From contig NC_046676.1 in the NCBI RefSeq assembly GCF_003369915.1, positions 23,250,001 to 23,314,000 on the forward strand: a DNA stretch of 64,000 nucleotides, in the 5' to 3' direction. The notes below the pieces were generated by a model. That model searched no databases. It was given only the letters and a program-made list of their open reading frames with translations, and had not been told where the DNA came from. Each line of letters opens with the position of its first letter. The first letter of the stretch is position 1. Below, piece after piece: positions 1 to 12,480 of this stretch. This DNA comes from Drosophila miranda (taxonomy: Eukaryota; Arthropoda; Insecta; Diptera; Drosophilidae). The translations under genes and the position numbers were made by a program.

Positions 1-1
1 G

Positions 2-82
2 GCTTTCTGGCACGATGAACGGAACGCAGTAGAACTTGGACAATTAGCAGTAAAATCCTACTACGATGCGCTGCCATCGTAA
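2..82 (+). CDS. 3' end of an unidentified gene (partial, cut by window edge)
   Basis: Frame 2 is open from the first base for 26 codons and ends in TAA at 80-82. The residues (AFWHDERNAVELG, then QLAVKSYYDALPS) look like ordinary protein rather than repeat. An AT-rich tail and an AATAAA at 283-288 follow, which fits the end of a plus-strand transcription unit. I do not recognise the family. An alternative is that GTAA at 79-82 is a splice donor: CAG acceptors near 113 and 232 and a good GTAAGT near 173 would allow one or two more short AT-rich exons. The gene body lies outside the window. Confidence 0.45.
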   Translation, partial: AFWHDERNAVELGQLAVKSYYDALPS

Positions 83-282
83 AATTTACATTTTTTTAAA
101 TTTCTTTAATTCAGATTCAAATTTATGCACAAAAACAACATAAAACAATCCCATACAATACAAATTCCATCGTAAGTAATACATATTGCCTATCTGTATT
201 TGTATATATATTTTTATATTTTCTTAATTTCAGATTAACTATATATGTATTTTCAATTTGCTGATTGATTCAAAAGTACACA

Positions 283-288
283 AATAAA
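283..288 (+). terminator. poly(A) signal AATAAA of the left-edge gene
   Basis: This is a canonical AATAAA about 200 bases after the TAA of the partial left-edge frame, in an AT-rich tail. It is the first canonical signal downstream of that frame. Confidence 0.45.
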
Positions 289-1468
289 ATTAATTACAGT
301 TAATGGCAGCCACTCGACTCCTCAAACCAAATCCTTTTAAGCTGCCACATAAATTTCCACACCCCGAGCCACAGTCCGAGCCACAGCCGCCCTGATAGCC
401 GCCGCTCCTCATCAGCAGCCGCATCATCATCATCATAAACAGCAGCAGCAGCAGCAGCAAAGTTGACCCTTCACCTGCTGTGGGAATGTGCGTGCAACAA
501 GTTTATGCATCCGCACGCAAGTGGGCGGTGGGATGGTGGCACGATCTCATAAATTAAACTAGCAAAACCATGGAAAAAAAGGGAGGAAAGACCCTGCAGA
601 ACCAGAAAAAAAGATATGTTGCCCAGAGCAGGCACCGCTTTTCCGACCCCCAGTTTTTGGACCGGAGCCGGATCCCAAACAGGCCAGAGAAAGAGACAGG
701 GGCTGAGCCGCAGAAGCCGCAAACATGCAAAGCCAAAAAAAAGATACAGTGAGACATGGGGCATGGGGCAGCGAGTGCAGCACAAACTAAGCACGTGTCA
801 AGTGTGTGGCCCAAGTTTTAATTTGCACGAGGCCCCCGCATCTCCCACATGCCACAAGCCCCATCACACGCACAGGCAGAAGGCAGGGTGGGACCTCTGC
901 CGACGTCTGACGCTGAGTAACTGTCGGGCTTGTTAGTCCTTTCATAGCTGGGAGCCGCCTTGATGTCTGACAATGTCATCAGTTGCAGCTGACACAGCAC
1001 CAGTGGCAGTTGCAAGAGCAAGTAGCAGTGCAGCAGTCCAGCAGCAGCCGTGGAGGAGCAGCACTGCCACATTCCCAGGGTTGAGTTGCAATGTTGCAAT
1101 TGCTGGACCATGCTTTGCTGCCATTCTCTTTTTTTTTCGTTGGGGATCTCTGTGACACCTACTTCTCGCTCTCTCTCTCTCTCTCTGTGAAGTGAGAGAG
1201 TAGCAGAGGGGTTACTAAACTATGATTTTAGTTTAGGTCTAGATAGTTTTTTAAAACAAAAACCAGGAACGAAAACTCTTCGGAATTTAAGCTGCAAAAA
1301 CAGCTTAAATTGTACAAATAGATGTGTAGGTGTTAGACAAACCCTCAGGAGTCCAGGGTATCCCACTAGTCTCCGTTGCTGGTGGTGCCACAACTTTTGG
1401 TTAGGCTGCTCAAGGGGGTGTCTATGACAAGTGGCCGAGTGCGTGTGACTCTTAGTGCTCCACGCCCT

Positions 1469-1500
1469 CACCCACACCCACACCCACACCCACACCCACC
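1469..1500. repeat. CACACC-type short tandem repeat
   Basis: There are about five copies of a CACACC hexamer inside a longer C/A-rich tract. No coding role is visible. Confidence 0.8.
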
Positions 1501-3310
1501 GACGCCCCGCTGCCTTTCACTGCCATTGTTTGCTGTGTGGCACCCTGAAGAGGCAGATAAAGCGCCGCTCGGACCCTGTCAGTCATCCAGTCATCCCGTC
1601 AGTCATTCAGTTATCCAATTCACCGGTCAGTCATTCAGTCAGCCAGCCAAGCAGCGCTCTCCCCCCCCCGCGCACACTGCATCATTTGCTGCGTGTTGAA
1701 TTGTGTTTTCATTTGGGTTTTGTGCGGCACTGATTGCCGCATGCCTCAATGACATTTCATTTATTAAGTGGGCGAGAGTACCCCATGCTCGGGCTCCCTG
1801 TTTGTGCAACTCAGCGTGGCAGCAATTAACTATGCAACGACTCGCTGACGTCACCCATGTAACTGATACCGATCGGATCCCCCTGCCAAAAAATAACTGC
1901 CACTGGGGGAAGGAGCAAGGTGCAGGCCAGAGAATTGTGCGGCATCATCTCTGGTCGCTTGCTCGCCTCTGATTTGTTTTGCCAGAGTCCACGCGGCCCG
2001 TGCCCCGTGTTCCGTGTATCCTGCCTCATTCAGTCGTATGTGTTACTTGTATCCGCTACAAAAGAGCATTTGCATATGAAATGAATTGCAAAGAGAATGA
2101 AACAAGCAAAAAAAGGCACACAGAATAGGGTCCTGTCACCATTCCCCATCCCCCATGGATCCCTGTTAGCCGGCTGAAATATAAATGTTAATCCTGGCGG
2201 CGTCAATTGCAAAACGTTCAACGTTGTTGACAGCCAACGGATGCCCGAGCCCTAGGCAGTGGCAGAGGCAGCAGCCAGGCAGACAGACACAACATCCTGG
2301 GGAGCCTTGATGTGGCACCGGAGCCTCGTCCTGGATTCCTAGGACCTCCGCCCGGCCTAGGCCAGTATGTCAACGGGTTTTTAATTGATTTTCATGGCTG
2401 CAGTTTTTGATTGTGCTGATTGACGCATCAAATGAAGTGACTTCAGTTCGGGGCCCACAAGAGCCCATGCCTCCTTCCGTCTGCTCGTCTGCCTGTCTGT
2501 GGGTCTGGACACATATCAGTGACGAGGAAACAGCAGTGGAGGAGAGACTCCCGCTGCCAAGCAGTAATTAAATTTGTCAGCCGGACAAAAAGTTCTCTGG
2601 GCGCCCACACAGGCAAACGGCAGGCGGCCTTTTCTGTCCAAGTGCACAACGTGGCGTATGCGTGCTGCTCAAAGCTGCAAAAGGAGTTTTGTGTGCCCAG
2701 AAGAAGGAGGAATCAGAGGAGTAGGAGTCATAGCAACAACTTGAAATTCTGCAGTTGTTAGACTCTTGCAAAGGGGAGTAGATATTTAACAGATGTTTGC
2801 CAAGAGCAAAAGAAGGCATCTCCGACCTAGAAAAAAGCAAAGGCATTCAGTATCAGAATAATCACATGCCGATTTTTGCCTTATAACAAGTCCCTATATC
2901 ATATCCCTATATGGCCCTATATCATATGGCTGCCGACTGAAAGACTGAAAACTTTTCTGAGAACTGTTCTGAAGATTCGAATACTCCCATTCGAACTAAA
3001 CACTGAATAAATAGGGTATCAAAATGTTCCATTCACAAAGGTACCTTTCGTCACTTGTTATTGTACATTTTTGCATCATGGCCGTTCAATAAATTTATTT
3101 TTTATTGTATATCCTCTTGCATTTGCGTTGTTTACGTAAATATCAATGAATGAATGAATGAATGAAATGGGAAAAATCAGAGAATCATTGATCCAATGAA
3201 TGAATGCAGCCATAAATGAATGAATTTTCTTGTTTACGGACGGGTCACTAATGAGCTGCCTTCACCTCTGGTGCTGTTGCTGTTTCTGGCTCTGACGTCA
3301 GTGGTGCTAA

Positions 3311-3334
3311 GCGGGAAAGCGGGAAAGCGGGAAA
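3311..3334. promoter_or_regulatory. Three head-to-tail E2F-like sites
   Basis: GCGGGAAA occurs three times without a gap (3311-3318, 3319-3326, 3327-3334). Its reverse complement TTTCCCGC matches the E2F/DP consensus TTTSSCGC. There is no gene start nearby, so this could be a distal element or simply an 8-bp microsatellite. Confidence 0.35.
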
Positions 3335-4620
3335 GCGACTGATGAAAGCCCAGAGAGATGGCCGCCAAAATCTGTGAAATCTGAGACGCAATTTAAAAAT
3401 CATTATGAGAACACATTAAGCGTAAAAAATTAATGAGCAAGTTGCGTCAACAATGAGCTAGGGCCTCGTTCTCTTCTTCCTTCCTTCCTTATTCCTCCAT
3501 CCAGGACGTGGGTCGCATAGGAATACGGATGTGTGTTCGTGCTGCAGTCTGCTTAAGGTGCGTCCTAGTCCCGCGACTGCAACATTCTCTGTGTCATGGC
3601 TTTGGGTTTCATAATGGGGCAACACACATAGAGACGGAGAAAAATTGAAGAAAATGAAGAAGGAAATCTCTAATAGAAGGCAAGCCAAGGAGCAGGAAAA
3701 TGAGGAGCTGGTGGGTGTGCTCTCTGAAGGGGAAGCGGCGCTGGTAGGATGTCGACTTGAACGGTCTCACCGGCATTGGGTTTCGGTTAACGGTAATAGA
3801 CAAGAAGCATAGGTCCTGCCTGGTAGATCTATGGAGGCACAGGAGGCTCGAGCACAGGCTGATTCACGGCGCTGGATCGAAAGCAGAAGGCAGAGGCCTC
3901 GCGCTTGAGAAGAGGGGATGGATGGAAAGTATCCCATTGGTAGAAAAAGAGTCGAGAAATGCATTTAGATCTTCTGGGGACTATACATATAAAACAGCCG
4001 ATTACAGGCCATTATGGCTAACTTATGACGAATCGAAGATCTAAGATGCTGGTTACTGAAACATGATGATACAGCCTGCAAATCAGCCTTGAATTCCGTT
4101 CCCTTACACCCCGTTTCCAACCACGCCACAGCTCCACCACCCCTCATCTTCCATCACCCACTTCCCTGGGTGTACAAAGTCTACAACATCGTTTACTTTG
4201 CCTAACAATATTTAGTTTGGCAACAAAAGTCACGGTGGCAGGGACCAAGGACACATGCGGGGACAGGATGGAGGACGGAGTGGAGTGTGGGCTGTGACAT
4301 CCCTTGTCACTTACCTCGCCTGCCTTTCTGCTCCCCTAACAACTCATTTGGCACTCATGAGTAGGTCAGGGCATTGTTAATGCGACATATCCTCGAAATC
4401 CAGGACAGTATCCGTTTAAATTGTTGAGCTTCCTCCGGCTGGACTTTGGCTACGGCTCCAGCTCATTCCGCATGCCTGTCACGTTGCCCAGCGCTGAAAG
4501 GAGACACCAAAATTGGATGGGGGGTTCTGGATTTGGACACAGACAGAAGTTTTTTCCGTGCGTGCCTGCCCAGAATTTGCTCAAGGAAGGAAGCAGGGGA
4601 TGCTATGGAGACGGGGATCT

Positions 4621-4641
4621 GTGTGTGTGTGTGTGTGTGTG
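4621..4641. repeat. GT dinucleotide microsatellite
   Basis: About ten GT units lie in the left spacer. Confidence 0.85.
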
Positions 4642-5330
4642 CTCTCGTCTTTGTTGGTAATTACCTCAAGTTGGTCATTTGATGATGCGCAAATCCCGCC
4701 GAGCGCTGGGGGCCACAGAGAGCATTGAGCTGTGATTGCGGATGCAGGTGGATGGAGCCCCCGTCCTCCCCTTCAAATGGGTATTTTTGGTGTCGAAATG
4801 TCTGCTGAATCCACAGGTGTGTGGCCCCGAGGCTAATTGCCGTTAAGTGCCTGGCAAATCCTCAAAGCGTTTGATATTTTTCATCATAAATAATCCCTGC
4901 CAGGAGCTAACGCATTAACCTCCAGGGTTCTAGGGATTGTTCTACAAAGCTTTAAAGCAGGGGGAGGTGGAAGGATGGCAGGACGCCAGGATGGCAGGGT
5001 ATTCCCACCGCATGGTCAAAGTGCTTTTGGTCGCTGGGACCACTTAAGCACAACGCTTTTGGCATTGCAACCCCCATGGAGGATGAAGCAGGTTCTCTAT
5101 CCCTCCTCCCCTCTTTTGGGGTTTGTTTTTTGGCGGCAGCACGTGCAGGTGGCAAGGCTTCCTCAGTGGTCGCTGCAACATGGATGCGGACATGGCTGGG
5201 GATGGGGATGCGGACTAGCTGAAATGCAGCTAACGAACCGCAATTGCGGTCACATTTCATGAGAGGTGCCTCACGTCGCCCGGCGTTTCGGCTTTCCACG
5301 ATGGACACCAAACTCGACCCCAGGTCTCCA

Positions 5331-5357
5331 AAACACACACACACACACACACACACA
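5331..5357. repeat. CA dinucleotide microsatellite
   Basis: A pure CA run of about 13 units lies in the left spacer. Confidence 0.85.
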
Positions 5358-8300
5358 GACACTCTCACGGAAACAGAGGCGGACTCACTCACTGACAGTG
5401 AGAGACACACAAGCGACCCGACGACGACTGATTCAATTTGAAGCCACCGACGGGCTTTTAGTGCACTCCCATGATGCACTCTGAACCCCCTCTCTATCGC
5501 CCATCCCCAGCCATTGCCATTGCCACTCACACCCGTTGCAAATGCCTGACCGACCGCCTGTGGATATCATCAAAAATTAGCCGGTTTGATGGGACAGCAG
5601 CGGCGGCAGCTCCCAAAAGTGACAACAGAACAAAACAGTAAAAAGCTCCTATGGCAAATTAGGAGCGTGTCCTATATATGGTGTCTTCCTGAAAATGTTG
5701 GGCGAGTGAGTGGCAGCGCGAACAAAGCAACAGGTACCCACGTATATGACAGTCCAATTAACTTAACTGAATGTGAAATAAGTGCAAGCGACCACTGCAC
5801 TACAAGGTAATATATGGCTAGTATGGAAATATTGGGAGGACAATGAAAATTAAGTAAAAGAGAAAACTAGGGATAGCTAATTAATTTTAAATGAAAAGTG
5901 AAAAGCGCATTACGGCCAACCCTTCTCCCAATTAAATGCAAGAAATCTAGTAATATTGTTGAATAAAATCCAGCTAAACAACCATTTCACTTTGTAGATC
6001 TTTTTAGGATCTCTATTGGGATCTTTCCGTCGACATCCGAGCCCGCATTCTGTAGGACAGTGCATACAAATGGTAGGGCCACTAGCTCCACCTCCATTTC
6101 CATCCCGACTGCCTCATCATACTAAATGTAATGAGCAATTTGTAGAGCAGAGAGAAAACTATTTTGAGGACAGCTGAGGAGCTGGAAGGGGGAGGCATGA
6201 GCATGCAGTACAACGGCCAAAAGATGTCGAAATAATTATGCAAATTTTTGGACCGCCCAGCGGAGACACGAACCAACAGCCGTGACACCTTCGTGGGACA
6301 GGAGTGCAAACGACGAAGGCCATTTGTGGGCTACGTGCGAAAGGAGGAAGTCCGTGACCCTCCTCGGAGTCTCAACCAGGTGGACCTCAGACGCTCTCTC
6401 TGTCTCTCTCTCTCTCTGTACTTTGGCACTGTCCCACCCACCCACACAGACGTAAGCGCATTTTAATGATCTCATTTATGCTAATCTCCAACCGTTTGAA
6501 TCTGTACACGCACACACAGAGACAAAACCACAAGAGAAGAAGGAGTAGGAGTAAGAGAGATGGTTGTGGTGCGACAGAGGGGGCACCAGCATGAAGAAGA
6601 ACTAACTGCCACCGGCTGCTAATGCTAATGAAGTCTAATTGAATTTCGGACACTTGACACGTCCCACAATCTCTGATCTCCTTGTTGACACTGCGGCGCG
6701 GGTGCCATGGCTGCAAAACGAAGACTTTAAAGCAGAAAACGAATTGCCATTGGGGTAATAAATGGTGGAGTCGAAGTAGATATCGAAGTCAAAACAGCTA
6801 AATGAATGCATGATTGAACTCAAGCGATCTGTCTATTCATCTACTAAAATCTGTAGCGGCTCTCTTTAATTCTCAACTACTCTAAGACTTGACCTCCAGC
6901 CTTGATCAATATTGCTTGAAGTGTGAAAGCACTCCATTCATGCGTGTCCCAATGGCCAGTGTCCTGGATTTGTATGCTCCTCCTGCGTTCTCCTGCTGCT
7001 GCGGAGTCAACATTTGCGTTTTTGCGGCTGTGGCTGGAATAAAATTTCCTATGCATTCGACCGCATTCGACATATTCTCGTAATATTTGATTTGATTTTT
7101 AAACAAAAACTACTCCACTCGCTTAGTTAGAGAAATGGGTTGCATGTTAGAGAGGAGAAGAGACTGTCCGGGGAGCGTTGTTGGTCAGGGGGAGGCTGTC
7201 AGGTTGACGAGGGAGCACCAGGACGATAACGGTTCAGCTTTTATTAGCATCCCAACAACACAAATCAGAATTATTTGACAACGCTGCTAATTTACATGAG
7301 CGTCCCCACGGGGGGAAACATGTATATGTATGTATGTAGTACCAGAGGGGTACCAGAGGTCAGCAGGAAAGGACAGACAGACAAGAACCGATATGTACGT
7401 ACTCGTATACTCGTATCTGGACATCCCGCTTCAAACCTCGAACATATCATCGTCAACGTCAGCATCGGCCATTGGAACTGAACTGAACCTGCGGCTTCTC
7501 TATGCGGCGAGACTGTGGCTTGGTCATGGCACTGCTACTGGCACTGGTACTGGTACTGAAACTGGACTGAGTCGAACACTTCTCCCAATCTGCCCCTCGC
7601 TCATTCTCTCTGCATATATCCCTCTCGATTCATTGCGAAAACGTTGGACAACATTTTAAGTGAGCTCCACTTCAGTGGGACAACAACAAAAAAGTTTTTT
7701 TAACCACTTGCGACTTGCATTCAATTTTACTTAATTACTTTCGACGTAAATTTCGAAACTTTAATACCAATAAAGAGGGAGAGAGGTGACAATGTGGATG
7801 GAAAGATGGGTAAAGGGTAAGGAAGAGGAATAAAAGATAAAGCGACTCAAAGTTTCACTTACACGACATCGAACTGTTAAGAGATGAGGAACCACATTAT
7901 GTTTACCCAAAGAAAGCTCACAAAGAACAGTAGATTACTCACATGGGAACACCATCGAGTATGAGAGAGAACAGTATGCAGTACTTACCATTTAACATGA
8001 GAACATTCCGAAGCTGTTTCCGACATGTTCTCAATATATTTTATCACCCAGGTGTGCGTTCTGCCAATAAATCGTCTTGAATGGGATTTAGAAAAGATCA
8101 GTCTAGTGTTTATACAGATCGCAGGTGTTTCCAAATCGTTTTCAGTATCGCTGGTTACTATATATGATTGGATTGATAAACGAACACTTTCTTCTTATTA
8201 ATTAATTGTGTGTTCTAACAGCTTGCAAATAATGAATGGAATTTTTATGGAAACAATGGAGTGATTACACAGCTTTCAGAAAGCTCACACACCAGCGTAA

Positions 8301-9558
8301 GTATTTTTTGTTGTCAAATCAGTAGCATAATGAGCAATTTTGAGTTAACTATGTACATAATTAGAGAATTATAATGGATAACTATGAGAAGCAATTATGT
8401 ATTGCTAACACATTCTCCGATCATATTTCTATCATTGAAAAAAAATAGTCTGCAATATTAATTCACTTTTCACAGTAATTCATCCTCCCAATAATCTTGC
8501 AATTCCTATAGCTTCCAGATTCTCGAAGTTATCATTCAATCGCAAGGGAGAGAGTGAGCTGAGAGACCCCTGACGCACTCTCTCTCTCTCTCTCTCACTG
8601 CACTTTTAGTATGTACGTCACACTCTCTTTAGATAACACGACACGCCTGCGAAAACAATAGCATAATCAGCATCTTTCTCCCTTCCCAGAGCTTGGAAAG
8701 CAAAAGCGCGATATCACACACACGCCAACACGATCCGGCGAAAGCGTAACAAAGGAAAACCCTCACTGTAGAGTCTAGACACGCGATAATAGAACAGATC
8801 AGTCTTACGTACAAATATATGTTGTATCACATAGGAATTACATATGTACCTACATATTTTTGATATGGAACCGAGCAACATACTCGTGTACATATATGCA
8901 AATATAGTGACCGGTAGATAGTGCTCGCCGATAACAGGGCTGATTCCTATCTAAACTGTAACAGGTGCCCAGCAGACTGGAGCAGGCTGGAGCCGTTGGG
9001 CCCCGAGATAAAACTGATTGATAAGGGGGTGTAGGTGGGGGGTGGGTGGGAGGAGAACGCTGGCGAGAACACACAAAGCTCGAAGAGAGCTTGGGGGCAG
9101 GAAAGCTTCGTTTTTTTGTCATCTCGTTTATGATTATTACTGTATCTCTCTCTTTGTCTCTCCCCTTTGGGGTGTTTGTGTGTGTGCGTGTGTGTGTCTG
9201 TACCGTACCGTGCCGTTCGGGGCTCGAGTTTCAATTTATTCAATTTACCGTTACAGTTGCAATTGATGACGACGCCGACGAGCACACCAGCAGCAGCCAT
9301 AACAGAGGAGGAGCTTTGGAGCAGTCGCGCCACCTCAGCCGCTTCATCCTGGCTGCACGACGAGCTCGTAAGTGTTGGGGCTGCTCTCAGTAGTGGCTCA
9401 ACCGCCAGCCGGCGATCATCTCTCCATTGTACTCTCTCTATCCAACACACACCACACCCTCCCCGCGTTATGAGTGTTTGTGCATTAATCTCTTGTTACT
9501 GTTATTGTTATTGTTACTGTTACCGTTGTATGTGATACTCTCCCTCTGTCCGTCTGTC

Positions 9559-10975
9559 ATGTATCGCAATAATGCGGACAGTTCTTTCTGTTTCATCAAT
9601 CGTCTCAATGGGAATCCCAACGATGACCTGCAGCAGCCCGGGGAACACGAGCCGACCTCCGCCCTGCTGGACTATTGCAAGCGAAAGGTGATGCCATCAA
9701 CATCAGTTAACCAACCAGACGATCGTGTGATAATCTTTCATTCTTCCACAGTTTCTGCGTCCCTATGTCACTATCTTGACCCTGGTTGGGCTCAACCCCA
9801 TCTCGACAGACATGAGCAATGTGAGGGCCTGCTGCAGCTATGTCCAGGCGCTGATGGTGCTCTTCATCCTCCTGATGGGCTATACCCTACGCTACATCTG
9901 TGGCTACAGGTGAGCAATTGAATACCGAAGCGTGCACAAGTTAATCCTGCTTTTTTCCAGAGGCGATCGCGGTTTTACTAGCTATAGGGATATACGACCC
10001 ATTAACAACAGCACGGATAGCGGTATCGCCCCACCAAACACCATCGGCGAGCTGCTCTTTGGATATGTGGTGCCGAGTGCCTTCAACCTGCTGGCCTTTG
10101 TGTCTGCTGTGTTGGTGTGCAAGGTGATCGACCACGAGCAGCTGCAGAACCTCATCGAACGGGTGTTCCTGATGTCCGCCAAGCCCAAGAGACTGTGCCG
10201 GATGCTTTGGCTTTATTTGGGACTGGCCCTGGCCCTACTCATGCTGCTCTTTGCCTACGCTTGCGCTGTGGTGGTCATGCAGCCAGCTCAGATCATCAAG
10301 GTGGCCTGGATAGCCGACGCCCTGAGCGACTGGGAGCTGTGCCTGCGCACTGGATTGCTGTGCACCATACTGCTGCAGGACCTGGTGGAGATAGTTATAT
10401 TGAGTAACTACTATATCGAGTGCTACTTGCTGAAGGTTCACCTGGAGTCGTTGTCGCACAAACTACTGATGCACTCCATCGATTCGCTGGACTGGATGCG
10501 GGAGGTGCTGGAGTTCCGCAAGCTCCTGGATCGTCTTAACCAGCACGTGTCCGTTCCCGTGTGCTTCCTGATTGTGATGAATCTGTCCTATGCTTTCGCC
10601 GGCATGGTCTATCTGTTTAAGGACTTTGATTTTCACTTCTGTGCCTTGCAGCTGGTCCTGCTGAACATCGCCAATGTTATGCTGTGGCTGTTCCTCGGCC
10701 TGCTGCCCTTCTTCGTGGCCTCCTCGGTGACTCGCGTCTGCCAGAGCGCCCAGGCCAATGGCCACCAGATCAGAGTGCGTCCATTTGTCTACCACAATAC
10801 CTCCGCAGAAGATCTCAACTCGACCCTGCTCTTTGCCTCGTCGCTGGACATGTCCGCCAAGCTCTTCCGCATGCCCATCCAACCGAACTACCTGTGCTTC
10901 GCCATCCTTGTCGTCGTCATAGTGATACTCACACTTGGCATGTGCCTGAATCTCACGGCCCTGGGCAAGATCTAA
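9559..10975 (+). CDS. Gustatory-receptor-like seven-transmembrane protein (likely CG3831/Phylogrl orthologue)
   Basis: Coding exons are 9559-9687, 9752-9909 and 9961-10975, with GT-AG introns of 64 and 51 bases, giving 433 aa. I see seven hydrophobic segments at roughly residues 72-92, 125-148, 178-202, 228-255, 290-310, 318-350 and 408-430. The N terminus is short and hydrophilic, and a long loop separates segments 6 and 7. This is the layout of the insect OR/GR seven-transmembrane ion-channel superfamily, but the classic TY(5)QF motif of gustatory receptors is not visible in the last segment. From memory, D. melanogaster CG3831, a conserved Grl protein recognised by structure, neighbours the CNBP and Nup214 genes. 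A plasma-membrane channel role is family inference. The start is uncertain: a 34-codon frame at 9266-9367 ends in a perfect donor (GTAAGT) but does not join the second exon in phase, so I take it as a possible 5' leader exon and start at ATG 9559. Confidence 0.8.
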
Positions 10976-11000
10976 TCTACATACATCTACGCCTACATTT

Positions 11001-11006
11001 AATAAA
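11001..11006 (+). terminator. poly(A) signal AATAAA of the Grl gene
   Basis: AATAAA lies 25 bases after the TAA, so the 3' UTR is very short. Confidence 0.75.
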
Positions 11007-11060
11007 GATTTATGGTATTTGTCTAGCTTAAAACTTTCCGACTTGTCTGCCTCTCGGCAA

Positions 11061-11066
11061 TTTATT
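11061..11066 (-). terminator. poly(A) signal of the PA-domain gene
   Basis: TTTATT on the plus strand reads AATAAA on the minus strand, about 180 bases past the TGA. The two convergent genes therefore end within roughly 60 bases of each other. Confidence 0.55.
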
Positions 11067-11243
11067 TACAATTTACGATTTGGTTTTGCCTCTAGTTACG
11101 ATTTAGCTACTTATGGAAAAACTATAAGCTTAGTCTCAGTTTTCGTTACTATCGCTGCTTCAGTACTGACTAAGTATGCACTTTGGTTTTAGATCGATCG
11201 GGTATGCCTCTGCCGGATCCTCCCAGCGTCATTCAGGGTCTAG

Positions 11244-11909
11244 TCACCATCCGAGCCACGGCGGGTGATTGATTTTCGATGGCGGGGTAAAGGTCAGGTT
11301 TACTGGTATATTTATGAGGGCATGCACCCGCTTCAGTCGCTGCAGCGTGGACCGTATGATCACGCCGTTCTTCCCCAGCAGGAAGCCCGCAGGTATTGAA
11401 GCATCTCTTTTGGAGTTGTCGTGGATCATCTCGATGTAGTGGTCGAATTCTGGTGAATTCGGATTGTACTCGGTGATGATGGCGCCCACGGCCCCGGCCA
11501 TCTCCGCCTGCAGGGTCTTGCTGAGGAAGGAGCACTCTCTGTAAGTGCCACGCACATTGAATTTTGTTAGATAAAACTGTGGTCGAATCTTATCAATTCC
11601 ATCCGCTTACCCCCTGTCCATGAGAGCGATACTTCCATGAAGATCACGTGTGTTGCGCAGCTTCTGGCAGGCGCCTGGGGGATCAGTCAGCACCAGAGGG
11701 ACGCCTTCGAACTTCTCCGAGAAGGTAACGCCGAAATCCTTCGCTGGCCGTAGTCTGTAGGTGTATTCTAGGTCTTGCGGCGATATGATTTCAAAAAACA
11801 CGTCACCCGCAATTATGTCCTGTGTTGTAATGGGAATCGAAATCGTGGTGGTGGCTCGGATGCATCGGATGCTCAAGATGGAAGCAACCACTAACCAAAC
11901 AATCAACAT
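11244..11909 (-). CDS. CG9849: PRADC1/PAP21-like secreted protease-associated-domain protein (CG9849 orthologue)
   Basis: There are two coding exons: 11909-11611 (start ATG) and 11538-11244 (TGA). They are joined across a 72-base intron and give 197 aa. Residues 1-19 form a signal peptide. The rest matches the small PA-domain protein family typified by human PRADC1/PAP21: FFEIISPQDLEYTY, then PAKDFG, then a conserved Cys in GACQKL, then RGECSFLSKT across the splice junction, EMIHDNSKRDASIPAGFLLG, and a C-terminal IPVNLT with PPW. PA domains are lids or interaction modules of proteases. This family is only the PA domain, glycosylated and secreted, with no catalytic residues. NLT is a potential N-glycosylation site. 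The gene lies tail to tail with the Grl gene and head to head with CNBP. The start codon begins the signal peptide and is the first in-frame ATG. Confidence 0.9.
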
Positions 11910-11987
11910 TTTGGACACACACGCATAACTCACACAAAAAATGTTTGTTGCAAAAACAAACCAATTCTCATTATTTGACTGCAAAAC

Positions 11988-12121
11988 TATCGATTGCACA
12001 AACAGCCGAACCGATGTATTAGTATGAACAGCGGCGATTTTGACAACGCCAAAATATCGAGTATCGAGTATTTTCACGGTCGGTATTGCACGAACTGAAG
12101 TACTCGATGCTGGAATCGATT
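11988..12121. promoter_or_regulatory. ATCGAT-rich divergent promoter region
   Basis: The region has TATCGATT at 11988-11995, TATCGAG repeats around 12056-12070 and AATCGATT near 12114-12121. These are close to the DREF/BEAF-32 element (TATCGATA) typical of housekeeping Drosophila promoters. It sits just upstream of the PA-domain gene and about 700 bases upstream of CNBP. Confidence 0.4.
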
Positions 12122-12474
12122 TTAGTGGCAGAATTAGCACAACATAAGTACAAATTGTAATTTAACTATGTACTTGTTGCTTATTAAGTTGTTGTGTAAT
12201 ATTCTATTCCTGGTTTTTAGCACTTTTTTAACACAGGCCGGTTGGCCTGGCGTGCCCTTAATGTAACAGTCGATAACAAATTGGCATGGGCACATTGGGC
12301 TGGAAGCAACAATTCGCAAGGTGAAATTGGGTCATTGGTATCAGGGTCAACATGGTCAATAGTATTATCGTCAAGAAGGTCAATTGATAGCTGAAAAAAA
12401 TAGATTTGAAAAAGCACAGATACATTTGCCGGAAACGTAACTGTCAGTTGACTACCACAGAGTTTAAAATTTTT

Positions 12475-12480
12475 TCAGTT
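12475..12480 (+). promoter_or_regulatory. Initiator-like TCAGTT upstream of CNBP
   Basis: TCAGTT matches the Drosophila Inr consensus TCAKTY. It lies about 320 bases before the CNBP ATG and after a T-rich stretch. No TATA box is visible, which fits a housekeeping gene. Confidence 0.3.

Larger units (their letters stand above)
289..9265. other. About 9 kb spacer without a supported gene
   Basis: I see no exon-intron structure with coding character here. The open frames are short and follow CA, CT and CAG repeats. Contents worth noting are a CAG run at 441-459, a CACACC run at 1469-1500, CAGTCATTCAGT-type repeats at 1577-1650, AATGAATG repeats near 3143-3170, three tandem GCGGGAAA sites at 3311-3334, GT and CA microsatellites at 4621-4641 and 5331-5357, and a CT run near 8578-8600. 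Enhancers for the flanking genes are likely but cannot be placed from sequence alone. Confidence 0.6.

Noticed and set aside
4952..5530. A 192-codon minus-strand frame in the left spacer
   Set aside because: It contains a CA/GT-derived Val-Cys run and Ser-rich repeat sequence, with no splice signals or recognisable domain.
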